Positions 30,231-37,043 of a stretch of DNA of 64,000 nucleotides are shown here, piece by piece (position 1 is the first letter of the stretch; the number at the start of each line of letters is the position of its first letter). The notes beneath the pieces are model-generated. The model was given only the letters and a program-made list of their open reading frames with translations. It did no database searches and had not been told where the DNA came from. The position numbers and the translations under genes are program-made. Location of the stretch: contig JAFABG010000003.1 of the NCBI GenBank assembly GCA_023426145.1, forward strand, positions 86,247-150,246, given 5' to 3'. This stretch comes from Bacteroidota bacterium. GTDB taxonomy: Bacteria > Bacteroidota > Bacteroidia > Bacteroidales > Bacteroidaceae.

Positions 30231-30479
30231 ATGGATGCTAATATGTACTCTAAAATAAATAAATTTTTGACGGATGATGATTTCATCAATTTTGTGCTGG
30301 GTGTTGCTCCACAATCAGCCTCTCGTTGGGAGACTTATTTTAGGGAACATCCAGAAAGTAGAGTGGAAGCTGAAGAAGCAAAAACGGTGTTATTAGCTCC
30401 GGCAGATATCATTTGCGATTTCTCAATAGCCGAAATTCAGAATTTGAAAGATAGAATAATTAATAGTATTACAGTATAA
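30231..30479 (+). CDS. FecR-like anti-sigma N-terminal stub
   Basis: A short frame of 82 residues from the ATG at 30231; an upstream in-frame ATG at 30198 adds a doubtful 11 residues. The sequence (DDDFINFVLG, SRWETYFREHPESRVEAEEAK) looks like the N-terminal cytoplasmic sigma-binding domain of FecR anti-sigma factors. The membrane helix and periplasmic FecR domain, another 200 or more residues, are missing. It starts 72 bp after the sigma gene and ends at a normal stop before a long terminator. It may be a remnant of a truncated gene or a genuine small soluble anti-sigma protein. The resemblance is visible but modest. Confidence 0.65.
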   Translation: MDANMYSKINKFLTDDDFINFVLGVAPQSASRWETYFREHPESRVEAEEAKTVLLAPADIICDFSIAEIQNLKDRIINSITV

Positions 30480-30558
30480 AAGGATTTTCAGGGAAATAAA
30501 GAAAGTTAGTTTGAATAGAAAATAAAAGAATTAGGTTAGTTAAGGTATAAGAGATTGG

Positions 30559-30613
30559 GCAGTCTTTCACAATGACTTGATAACGCAAGTATTGTGAAAG
30601 ACTGCTTCTTTTT
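30559..30613 (+). terminator. Long-stem terminator after sigma/anti-sigma pair
   Basis: A 15-bp perfect stem (30559-30573 with 30591-30605, arm GCAGTCTTTCACAAT) is extended inside the loop by ACTTG/CAAGT and followed by TTCTTTTT. Confidence 0.92.
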
Positions 30614-30729
30614 ACGCAATGTTTCCTTTTATCCGTAGATTAACCAAACAAATTACTCATAAATTTTATATCTGCTAACTGAGCATATAGATTTTTATCT
30701 ATTCTTTTTCTAGCTATAGCTCTTTTTTG

Positions 30730-30737
30730 TACTTTTG
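30730..30737 (+). promoter_or_regulatory. Promoter -7 element of the exporter operon
   Basis: TACTTTTG followed by CA is a full TAnnTTTG match, 28 nt before the ATG at 30765. A TTG at 30735 inside this element therefore cannot be the start of the gene. Confidence 0.75.
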
Positions 30738-30764
30738 CAGCCGATTACAAAAACATCATATTAC

Positions 30765-31532
30765 ATGAAGACAAGCGAATCTTTATTATCACAATGCAAA
30801 TTTATAGCGGAATATTCAGCCCACTTAATGGGAGCAGGAGTGCATACATCACGAGTGGTTCGTAATTCAAAGCGTATTGGAGAAGCCTATGGATTAGATG
30901 TTAAACTTAGTGTCTTTCATAAAAACATCATTCTTACAATCATTGATCAAGAAACAAATGAAACTTGCAACGAGGTTATAGATATACCTGCGCATCCTAT
31001 AAGTTTCGAACATAACTCAGCATTAAGTGCTCTGAGCTGGGAAGCTCTAGATCATCATTTATCTTTTGAAGAATTAAAAGATAAATATAAAAAAATAGTC
31101 ACTGCTCCAATGATTCATCCGCTATTTGTATTAATATTAGTAGGATTTGCGAATGCATCATTCTGTAAATTGTTTGGGGGAGACCTTATTTCAATGGGAA
31201 TTGTGTTCTCAGCAACAATAGCAGGAATGTATTTAAAGCAACAAATGCAAAAAAAGAAAATAAATCATTATATCATTTTTATAATCTCAGCTTTCGTAGC
31301 TTCTCTATGTGCATCTACAGCGTTAATCTTTGATACAACTTCTGAGATAGCTATGGCAACAAGTGTACTTTACCTTGTTCCGGGAGTTCCACTTATTAAT
31401 GGAGTTATTGATATTGTAGAAGGATATATTCTAACCGGATTTGCTCGATTAACCGAAGCCTCATTGCTTATTGTGAGCATAGCTATTGGCCTCTCATTCA
31501 CATTGTTAATGGTAAAAAATAGTTTATTATAA
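30765..31532 (+). CDS. Threonine/serine exporter, N-terminal half (ThrE-like)
   Basis: A 255-residue inner-membrane protein of the ThrE N-terminal domain family (DUF1212). The soluble N-terminal part (YSAHLMGAGVHTSRVVRNSKRIGEAYGLDV) matches the domain's signature helix. It is followed by about five hydrophobic segments from residue 120 onward, including LVPGVPLINGVIDIVEGY. In Corynebacterium ThrE both halves are one protein; here the second half is a separate gene one base downstream of the stop, so the two products presumably assemble together. Substrate assignment to threonine/serine is from the family and has not been tested for this version. Confidence 0.87.
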   Translation: MKTSESLLSQCKFIAEYSAHLMGAGVHTSRVVRNSKRIGEAYGLDVKLSVFHKNIILTIIDQETNETCNEVIDIPAHPISFEHNSALSALSWEALDHHLSFEELKDKYKKIVTAPMIHPLFVLILVGFANASFCKLFGGDLISMGIVFSATIAGMYLKQQMQKKKINHYIIFIISAFVASLCASTALIFDTTSEIAMATSVLYLVPGVPLINGVIDIVEGYILTGFARLTEASLLIVSIAIGLSFTLLMVKNSLL

Positions 31533-31533
31533 T

Positions 31534-32028
31534 ATGATTTTAGTTGATATTCTTACTGATGGTTTTTTTGCAGCAATAGCAGGTATTGGTTTCGGTGCGA
31601 TTTCTGATCCTCCTTTACGGGCCTTTAAAATGATAGCTATATTAGCCGCTTTTGGACATGCATGTCGTTTCTCTCTAATGACTTATTTTGGTGTTGATAT
31701 AGCAACAGCCTCATTATTTGCTGGCTTAGTGATCGGTTTTGGCAGTTTATGGCTTGGTAAAAAAGTCTATTGCCCCATGACGGTTTTATATATTCCCGCT
31801 TTACTTCCTATGATTCCGGGGAAGTTTGCTTATAACATGGTCTTTTCACTCATCATGTGTTTACAGACAGCACATCATCCGGAATTACACGACAAATATG
31901 TTCAAATGCAAGAGATGTTTTTCTCAAACACATTGGTAGCAAGTACAGTTGTCTTTATGTTAGCAGTAGGGGCTAGCTTCCCTATGTTTGTATTTACGCG
32001 TAGAGCATTTTCTTTAACTAGACATTAA
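31534..32028 (+). CDS. Threonine/serine exporter, C-terminal half (ThrE-like)
   Basis: A 164-residue membrane protein of the ThrB/DUF3815 type, which corresponds to the C-terminal half of ThrE. About four to five membrane segments are visible (VDILTDGFFAAIAGIGFGAI, TASLFAGLVIGFGSLWLG, TLVASTVVFMLAVGASFPMFV) and the IPALLPMIPGKFAY loop is typical. The ATG directly follows the previous stop, which suggests translational coupling. It works with the upstream half as a split exporter. Confidence 0.85.
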   Translation: MILVDILTDGFFAAIAGIGFGAISDPPLRAFKMIAILAAFGHACRFSLMTYFGVDIATASLFAGLVIGFGSLWLGKKVYCPMTVLYIPALLPMIPGKFAYNMVFSLIMCLQTAHHPELHDKYVQMQEMFFSNTLVASTVVFMLAVGASFPMFVFTRRAFSLTRH

Positions 32029-32040
32029 CAAACGATTTTT

Positions 32041-32769
32041 ATGGAGATTTTTTGGAGAACCATTGGCTATTATAATTCCGCCACTTGGTCATTACAGATT
32101 ATAGTTATTCTAATAGGCCTTGTGTTGACGACTATGCTTGTTCGCAAGCCTCTCTCATGGGTAAAAATGGGAATGAAAATTTATATGATAGGCCTCTATT
32201 CATGGATTTCTATTGTATACTATTTCATTTATTGTGAAGAGCGCGTCTATAATGGAGTGATGGCTATGTTTTGGGGAGTGATGGCTATAATTTGGATTTG
32301 GGATGCTATTACTGGGTATACAACATTTGAAAGAACTCATAAATATGATCTCTTATCATACGTTTTATTAGCTATGCCATTTATATATCCTATAGTGTCT
32401 TTATCACGTGGACTTTCTTTTCCTGAAATGACTTCACCAGTCATGCCTTGTTCCGTTGTTATTTTCACAATAGGATTATTACTTCTATTTGCACGTAAAG
32501 TGAATATGTTTTTGGTCCTTTTCTTATGCCATTGGTCATTAATTGGTTTATCAAAAACCTATTTTTTCCAGATTCCCGAGGATTTTTTATTAGCAAGTGC
32601 AACTATTCCAGGTCTTTATCTTTTTTTTAGAGAATACTACCTCAATAATCTACACGCTGATACTAAGCCCAAAGCTAAGTATATCAATTGGTTATTAATT
32701 GCTGTGTGCATAGGATTAGCTATATTATTGACTACAACAATGTTTATGGAACTAGTTCCTAAGTGTTAA
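32041..32769 (+). CDS. Multi-pass membrane protein of unknown function
   Basis: A 242-residue hydrophobic protein with seven or so predicted membrane helices (LQIIVILIGLVLTTMLV, VMAMFWGVMAIIWIWDAI, VVIFTIGLLLLFA, WLLIAVCIGLAILLTTTMF). It resembles DUF6064-type proteins, but I am not certain. No catalytic motif is recognisable. It begins 12 bp after the exporter genes and ends before the arsR promoter, so it is probably the third gene of the exporter transcript. A link with the arsenic operon cannot be excluded. Confidence 0.65.
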   Translation: MEIFWRTIGYYNSATWSLQIIVILIGLVLTTMLVRKPLSWVKMGMKIYMIGLYSWISIVYYFIYCEERVYNGVMAMFWGVMAIIWIWDAITGYTTFERTHKYDLLSYVLLAMPFIYPIVSLSRGLSFPEMTSPVMPCSVVIFTIGLLLLFARKVNMFLVLFLCHWSLIGLSKTYFFQIPEDFLLASATIPGLYLFFREYYLNNLHADTKPKAKYINWLLIAVCIGLAILLTTTMFMELVPKC

Positions 32770-32808
32770 CGCTAGCACCCTGCTTTATACTAATTTCTTC
32801 ATTTTTAT

Positions 32809-32839
32809 TTTGTAATGAGAAAAAATGTTCGTAGTTTTG
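32809..32839 (+). promoter_or_regulatory. arsR promoter
   Basis: TTTG at 32809-32812 is followed after exactly 19 nt by TAGTTTTG at 32832-32839, a full match to the Bacteroides -33/-7 promoter. The -7 element lies inside the ArsR operator palindrome, so repressor binding would block transcription. Confidence 0.8.
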
Positions 32840-32843
32840 CGAA
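32828..32843. promoter_or_regulatory. ArsR operator 1 (arsR promoter)
   Basis: The imperfect palindrome TTCGTA-GTTT-TGCGAA has the same arm sequence and 4-nt spacer as the site at 33213-33228. It overlaps the -7 element of the arsR promoter, as expected for autoregulation by an ArsR-family repressor. Confidence 0.8.
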
Positions 32844-32863
32844 TAATAAATGATTCCAAAGAA

Positions 32864-33190
32864 GTGAAAACTAAAGAATATACAGACGAACAAGAGCAAA
32901 TAGCTCGCTTTGCTAAAGCTATGGGCCATCCGGCAAGGATGGCCATTCTTAGTTTCCTAGCAAAACAAGAGAGCTGTTTCTTCGGAGATATCCACGAAGT
33001 ACTTCCCATTGCCAAGGCTACTGTTTCACAACATTTAAAAGAGCTCAAAGAAGCAGGCTTGATTCAAGGAGAAATTGAAACCCCAAAAGTTCGCTATTGT
33101 ATTAATCGAGAGAATTGGGCGCTTGCGCGTAGCTTATTTACTTCATTTTTGGGAAACTGTGAATGTAAAGATAAGCAGTGCTGTGAATAA
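32864..33190 (+). CDS. arsR: ArsR-family arsenic-responsive repressor
   Basis: A small winged-helix repressor that releases the ars promoters when it binds arsenite or antimonite. The DNA-binding part has FAKAMGHPARMAILSFL and the recognition helix AKATVSQHLKELKEAGLIQGE. Thiols for metal binding are likely the Cys in ESCFFGDI and the Cys-rich tail CECKDKQCCE. The frame is open from an ATG at 32825, but that codon lies inside the promoter and operator, upstream of the expected transcript start. I therefore prefer the in-frame GTG at 32864 (product KTKEYTDEQEQ...), giving about 109 residues. The gene is followed by a small terminator and a second operator. Confidence 0.88.
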   Translation: MKTKEYTDEQEQIARFAKAMGHPARMAILSFLAKQESCFFGDIHEVLPIAKATVSQHLKELKEAGLIQGEIETPKVRYCINRENWALARSLFTSFLGNCECKDKQCCE

Positions 33191-33202
33191 CAGCTTTTTT
33201 TT
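33180..33202 (+). terminator. Small terminator or attenuator at end of arsR
   Basis: GCTGT-GAATA-ACAGC is a 5-bp stem that includes the arsR stop codon and runs directly into eight T residues. The stem is short, so it may be only partly effective and leave some read-through into the next genes. Confidence 0.6.
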
Positions 33203-33212
33203 GAAATCAACG

Positions 33213-33228
33213 TTCGTAATTCTACGAA
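33213..33228. promoter_or_regulatory. ArsR operator 2 (before ars effector genes)
   Basis: The perfect palindrome TTCGTA-ATTC-TACGAA repeats the arms and spacer of the site in the arsR promoter. TTTG at 33200-33203 followed by 19 nt places a degenerate -7 (TACGAATT) on the right arm at 33223. This is probably a second ArsR-controlled promoter for the five effector genes. Confidence 0.82.
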
Positions 33229-33265
33229 TTGCGACTATTATATAAACTCAAATAGAAAAGAAAAG

Positions 33266-33499
33266 ATGGAAATTAAAGTATTAGGTACAGGATGTTCAAG
33301 CTGCAAAGCATTGTATGAAACAGCAAAACAAGCTATCACTGAATTAGGAAGTGATGCTACATTAGTTAAAGAAGAAGATTTATCAAAGATTATGGAATAC
33401 AATGTTATGAGGCTTCCTGCTTTGGTTATTGACGGTAATGTGGTAGCTGCTGGTAAAAAACTATCAGTCCCGGAAGTAAAAGCACTAATAACAAAATAA
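33266..33499 (+). CDS. Small thioredoxin-like redox protein (CSSC)
   Basis: A 77-residue thioredoxin-fold protein of the redox-active disulfide protein 2 family, with active site C10-S-S-C13 and the cis-proline context MRLPALVIDG. It has no signal peptide, so it acts in the cytoplasm. It is the first gene after operator 2, directly upstream of the ArsF-like and ArsG-like genes. It may supply electrons to the ArsG-like permease or help arsenate reduction. Homologues in Bacteroides ars operons have been called ArsE, but I leave the symbol empty. Confidence 0.85.
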   Translation: MEIKVLGTGCSSCKALYETAKQAITELGSDATLVKEEDLSKIMEYNVMRLPALVIDGNVVAAGKKLSVPEVKALITK

Positions 33500-33511
33500 A
33501 TATTTAGTAGT

Positions 33512-33952
33512 ATGTGGAAATTTTTGCATCTGCTAGTTATAACATTCTTTTTTGCTTCATGTGGCAGTAATAGCTCACAGAAGAAAACAGAAACAGCAGA
33601 TAATCATCAATCAAACTGCGTTGAAATACTATATTTTCATGGTGCACAACGCTGTATTACTTGTAGAGCTATTGAGTCGAATACGGTAGCCCTTTTAGAC
33701 AGCCTTTATTCAAAAGAACTAGCAGATGGTAAAATCATTTATAAAGTGATAGATATCTCAAAAAGTGAAAACGAACAGCTTGCCAATAAGTATGAAGTCA
33801 CTTGGTCTTCATTGTTTGTGAACACTTGGAAAGATGGAAAAGAGACTGTGAACAATCTTACAGAGTTTAGCTTCTCAACTGCTAAAAATGAACCTGAGAA
33901 ATTTAAAGAAGGACTAAAGATTAAAATTGATACGTTGCTAAAACAATTATAA
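33512..33952 (+). CDS. arsF: ArsF-like thiol lipoprotein
   Basis: A 146-residue protein with a lipoprotein signal (FFFASC lipobox near residue 17) and a thioredoxin-like fold carrying C48-I-T-C51 in HGAQRCITCRAIE. It is therefore anchored on the periplasmic side of a membrane. The family is labelled in databases as ArsF, nitrophenyl-compound nitroreductase subunit, from Bacteroides arsenical operons. Its stop is two bases before the ArsG-like start, so the two are coupled and probably form a redox pair. A direct role with aromatic arsenicals is a literature-level family inference and cannot be seen in this sequence. Confidence 0.78.
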   Translation: MWKFLHLLVITFFFASCGSNSSQKKTETADNHQSNCVEILYFHGAQRCITCRAIESNTVALLDSLYSKELADGKIIYKVIDISKSENEQLANKYEVTWSSLFVNTWKDGKETVNNLTEFSFSTAKNEPEKFKEGLKIKIDTLLKQL

Positions 33953-33953
33953 A

Positions 33954-34658
33954 ATGAACTTCCTTCAATCATTACTCGAAAATAGCTCTATTCCTGCTAT
34001 AACAGCTTTCATTTTGGGAATATTAACATCAGTTAGTCCTTGCCCTTTAGCTACCAATATAACAGCAATAGGTTTCATCAGTAAAGATATAGAAAATCAT
34101 CACCGTATATTTATTAATGGACTACTTTATACGTTAGGTCGAATTGTAACATATACGGTTCTTGGATTCATCATTATTCCAATCCTTCGTGAAGGTGCAA
34201 GTATGTTTATGATTCAAAAGGCAGTGAGTAAGTACGGTGAGATGTTTATTGCTCCTGTATTAATACTCGTTGGCTTATTTATGTTGGACATCATAAAGCT
34301 AAATATTCCTCAAATCAATATCGGTGGAGAGGGTTTAAAGAAAGTAAAGGGAGGCTGGGGGGCATTGCTATTAGGCATCCTGTTTGCCTTGGCGTTTTGC
34401 CCTACAAGTGGCGTTTTTTACTTTGGCATGCTAATGCCATTGGCAGCAGCAGAAACAGGTGGATATCTTTTACCTGTGGTTTATGCAATTGCCACAGGAC
34501 TTCCCGTCATTTTAGTTGCTTGGATTCTGGCATATAGTGTTGCCGGAATAGGTCGGTTTTATAACAATGTGCAGATATTTGGAAAGTGGTTTCGTAAAGC
34601 AGTAGCTGTTCTCTTTATTGCTACAGGAATTTATTATGCCATAATCTTCTATTTATAA
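33954..34658 (+). CDS. arsG: ArsG-like CcdA/DsbD-type membrane permease
   Basis: A 234-residue inner-membrane protein of the CcdA/DsbD transmembrane family with about six helices. The two conserved membrane thiols are C30 in SPCPLATN and C149 in LAFCPTSGVFYF, in the same positions as the electron-carrying pair of CcdA. Database naming for this subfamily is ArsG, an aromatic arsenical efflux permease. The visible chemistry fits thiol electron transfer equally well: cytoplasmic CSSC protein to this membrane protein to the ArsF-like lipoprotein. The ATG is two bases after the arsF stop. Confidence 0.8.
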   Translation: MNFLQSLLENSSIPAITAFILGILTSVSPCPLATNITAIGFISKDIENHHRIFINGLLYTLGRIVTYTVLGFIIIPILREGASMFMIQKAVSKYGEMFIAPVLILVGLFMLDIIKLNIPQINIGGEGLKKVKGGWGALLLGILFALAFCPTSGVFYFGMLMPLAAAETGGYLLPVVYAIATGLPVILVAWILAYSVAGIGRFYNNVQIFGKWFRKAVAVLFIATGIYYAIIFYL

Positions 34659-34706
34659 ACAAACATAGCATATTCTTCCTTGTCAAATTTTAATAAAAGA
34701 AAAAAT

Positions 34707-35135
34707 ATGAAAATCTTAATTCTTTGTACAGGCAATAGTTGTCGTAGTCAAATGGCTCACGGTTTTTTACAGTCTTTTGACGAAAGGCTAGAAGTCTTTT
34801 CGGCTGGCACCAAACCTGCAGAAAAAGTCAATCCTATGGCTGTTAAAGTCATGGCAGAAGCGGGTATTAGTCTAGCCACTCATTATCCTAAAAATGTAGA
34901 TCTGTATTTATCGCAAGAATGGGATTATGTTATCACAGTATGTGGAGGAGCTAATGAAAGTTGTCCTATGTTTACAGGTAAAGTCAATACTAGGCTGCAC
35001 ATCGGATTTGATGATCCATCGGATGCTACTGGTACCCCTGATTTTATAAGTGCAGAATTTAACCGAGTGCGCGATGAAATTAAAAGGCGTTTTTATAACT
35101 TTTATCAAGAAGAATTAGAGCCGCAATTAAAGTAA
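34707..35135 (+). CDS. arsC: Thioredoxin-coupled arsenate reductase
   Basis: A 142-residue low-molecular-weight-phosphatase-fold enzyme that reduces arsenate to arsenite. The P-loop C7-T-G-N-S-C-R13 (CX5R) is intact, and C79 and C86 in VCGGANESCP match the redox relay cysteines of the pI258-type arsenate reductase, again seven residues apart. The C-terminal DPSDATGTP loop has the general-acid Asp. The ATG at 34707 starts the conserved MKILILCTGNS; an upstream TTG at 34680 is not needed. It lies between the ArsG-like permease and the ACR3 pump, which exports the arsenite formed. Confidence 0.93.
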   Translation: MKILILCTGNSCRSQMAHGFLQSFDERLEVFSAGTKPAEKVNPMAVKVMAEAGISLATHYPKNVDLYLSQEWDYVITVCGGANESCPMFTGKVNTRLHIGFDDPSDATGTPDFISAEFNRVRDEIKRRFYNFYQEELEPQLK

Positions 35136-35146
35136 AAATACTTATT

Positions 35147-36196
35147 ATGGAAAAAAAAGAGGGTATTGGTTTTTTTGAAAGATACCTTACTGTTTGGGTA
35201 GCTTTATGTATTGTCACAGGAATTGCGATTGGTCAATGGCTACCAGCTATTCCACAAACCTTAAGCCATTTTGAATATGCTAATGTATCTATTCCCGTAG
35301 CAGTGTTAATTTGGTTAATGATTTATCCAATGATGCTTAAGGTCGATTTTGAAAGCATTAAGAATGTACATAAAAGATCTAAAGGCATCATTATCACTTG
35401 TGTTACTAACTGGCTAATAAAACCTTTCACGATGTTTGGAATAGCATACCTATTCTTTACTGTGATATTTAGAAGCTTTATTTCTCAAGAATTAGCAGAG
35501 GAGTATTTGGCAGGTGCAGTTTTGTTAGGAGCAGCTCCTTGTACAGCGATGGTATTCGTATGGAGTTATTTAACTAAAGGTGATGCAGCGTATACTCTTG
35601 TACAAGTAGCAGTAAACGACCTGATTATACTAGTTGCCTTTGCTCCAATTGTCGCTTTTCTATTAGGTGTTGGAGGAGTTTCTATTCCATGGGACACTTT
35701 ATTGCTATCTGTCGTCTTATTTGTTGTCATACCTCTTTCTGCTGGAATAATCACCCGTGTGGCTATTGTCCGTAAAAAAGGAATTGAATACTTCAATACT
35801 ATATTTATACGAAAGTTTGATAATTATACTGTTGGTGGATTATTGCTCACCTTGATTATTTTGTTCTCATTTCAGGGAGAAACAATCCTTAATAACCCAT
35901 TGCACATTTTACTAATTGCTGTTCCCTTAGTTCTGCAAACTGTAATGACTTTCTTTATCGCTTATGGTTGGGCGAAATGGTGGAAACTGCCACACAACAT
36001 TGCAGCACCTGCTGGAATGATTGGTGCTAGTAATTTCTTCGAATTGTCAGTAGCTGTCGCTATATCACTTTTTGGATTACAGTCTGGTGCTGCACTAGCT
36101 ACTGTAGTGGGTGTATTGGTAGAAGTGCCAGTGATGCTAATGCTGGTACGAATTGCTAATAACACGCGTAAGTGGTTTCCGGCACTTCAATCCTAG
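35147..36196 (+). CDS. arsB: ACR3-family arsenite efflux permease
   Basis: A 349-residue inner-membrane protein of the ACR3 family with ten predicted helices, which exports arsenite. The conserved cysteine essential in this family is C132 in GAAPCTAMVFVWS, and GASNFFELSVAVAISLFG is the family's helix 9 signature. It ends the operon 8 bp before a long hairpin. No ArsA ATPase or ArsD chaperone is present, as expected for an ACR3 pump driven by membrane potential. Confidence 0.94.
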   Translation: MEKKEGIGFFERYLTVWVALCIVTGIAIGQWLPAIPQTLSHFEYANVSIPVAVLIWLMIYPMMLKVDFESIKNVHKRSKGIIITCVTNWLIKPFTMFGIAYLFFTVIFRSFISQELAEEYLAGAVLLGAAPCTAMVFVWSYLTKGDAAYTLVQVAVNDLIILVAFAPIVAFLLGVGGVSIPWDTLLLSVVLFVVIPLSAGIITRVAIVRKKGIEYFNTIFIRKFDNYTVGGLLLTLIILFSFQGETILNNPLHILLIAVPLVLQTVMTFFIAYGWAKWWKLPHNIAAPAGMIGASNFFELSVAVAISLFGLQSGAALATVVGVLVEVPVMLMLVRIANNTRKWFPALQS

Positions 36197-36204
36197 TTAT
36201 AAAA

Positions 36205-36240
36205 TGGTATTCAATAGATTCCTAACTCTATTGAATACCA
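36205..36240. terminator. Bidirectional terminator between ars operon and SDR gene
   Basis: A 14-bp perfect stem (36205-36218 with 36227-36240, arm TGGTATTCAATAGA) has an 8-nt loop, between convergent genes. The minus-strand transcript continues as TTTTAT; the plus-strand transcript lacks a good T tract. The SDR stop codon lies inside the stem. Confidence 0.78.
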
Positions 36241-37037
36241 TAAAAAAATCGAAGAGCATATTGTATAAGGCTATCAGGCAGCCAATGTTTGCTCTTCGCA
36301 AAAAGAACTTGAACAAAAGGTCCTACTTTAGTACGGAATGGGGGATTCTTTCGATTCACAATCTTGCAAATAGCCATTCCTAATTTTCTTGGGTGACAGC
36401 CATTACGTTCTTCCTTTTCTATTATTTTCAATGTTTTCAAAAAGCTAAGCGCATAATCCTCATTTTCGGTAGATAGCTTAGAAATATTTCGACTATCCGT
36501 AAATCCTGTATTAAAATCACCAGGTTCAACAAGGCATACCTTTATATGAAAAGGATGAACTTCCAATGCTAACGCTTCACTATATCCTTCTACAGCAAAT
36601 TTGGAGGCAGAATAATAGCCTTGATAAGGGATTCCCATTACGCCTCCAATAGAACTTATATTAATAATCTTTCCGCTGCGTGCCTTTCTCATATATGGAA
36701 GCACTACATTACAGCTATTAACGACTCCAAAGAAATTTGTATTCATTTGCAGACCGATCTCATGTTCAGTAGCCAATTCTAATGCGCCACCAATTCCCAT
36801 GCCAGCATTATTAATAAGTACATCAATCCGTCCATGTTCCTGTATGATGCATGCCACAGCTTGTTCAATAGAAGAAATAATGGTAACATCGACAACTAGC
36901 ATTCTTACGCCATCCCTATCTTCTTGAGGTTTTCGGCTTGTACCATATACGATGTGCCCTTGTTTGGATAACAATTGCGCGGTAATCTTACCGAATCCTG
37001 AAGAAGCTCCGGTAATAAGTATAATTTGGGGTAACAT
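36228..37037 (-). CDS. Short-chain dehydrogenase/reductase
   Basis: A 269-residue classical SDR with the NAD(P)-binding motif TGASSGFG (residues 9-16), the structural NNAG motif, the catalytic Ser of NISSIGG, and Y-x-x-x-K as YSASK. The C-terminal half (PGDFNTGFT and beyond) resembles oxidoreductases of the YbbO/retinol-dehydrogenase-like group. Substrate is unknown. It starts 6 bp after the AraC-type regulator on the same strand, so the two form an operon. This operon faces the damaged hydrolase/flavodoxin genes, which may be its former regulon. Confidence 0.9.
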   Translation of the reverse strand: MLPQIILITGASSGFGKITAQLLSKQGHIVYGTSRKPQEDRDGVRMLVVDVTIISSIEQAVACIIQEHGRIDVLINNAGMGIGGALELATEHEIGLQMNTNFFGVVNSCNVVLPYMRKARSGKIINISSIGGVMGIPYQGYYSASKFAVEGYSEALALEVHPFHIKVCLVEPGDFNTGFTDSRNISKLSTENEDYALSFLKTLKIIEKEERNGCHPRKLGMAICKIVNRKNPPFRTKVGPFVQVLFAKSKHWLPDSLIQYALRFFYGIQ

Positions 37038-37043
37038 ATAATC

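Noticed and set aside
30735..30764. Upstream TTG start for the ThrE N-terminal gene
   Set aside because: The TTG lies inside the TACTTTTG promoter element; the ATG at 30765 starts the conserved part.
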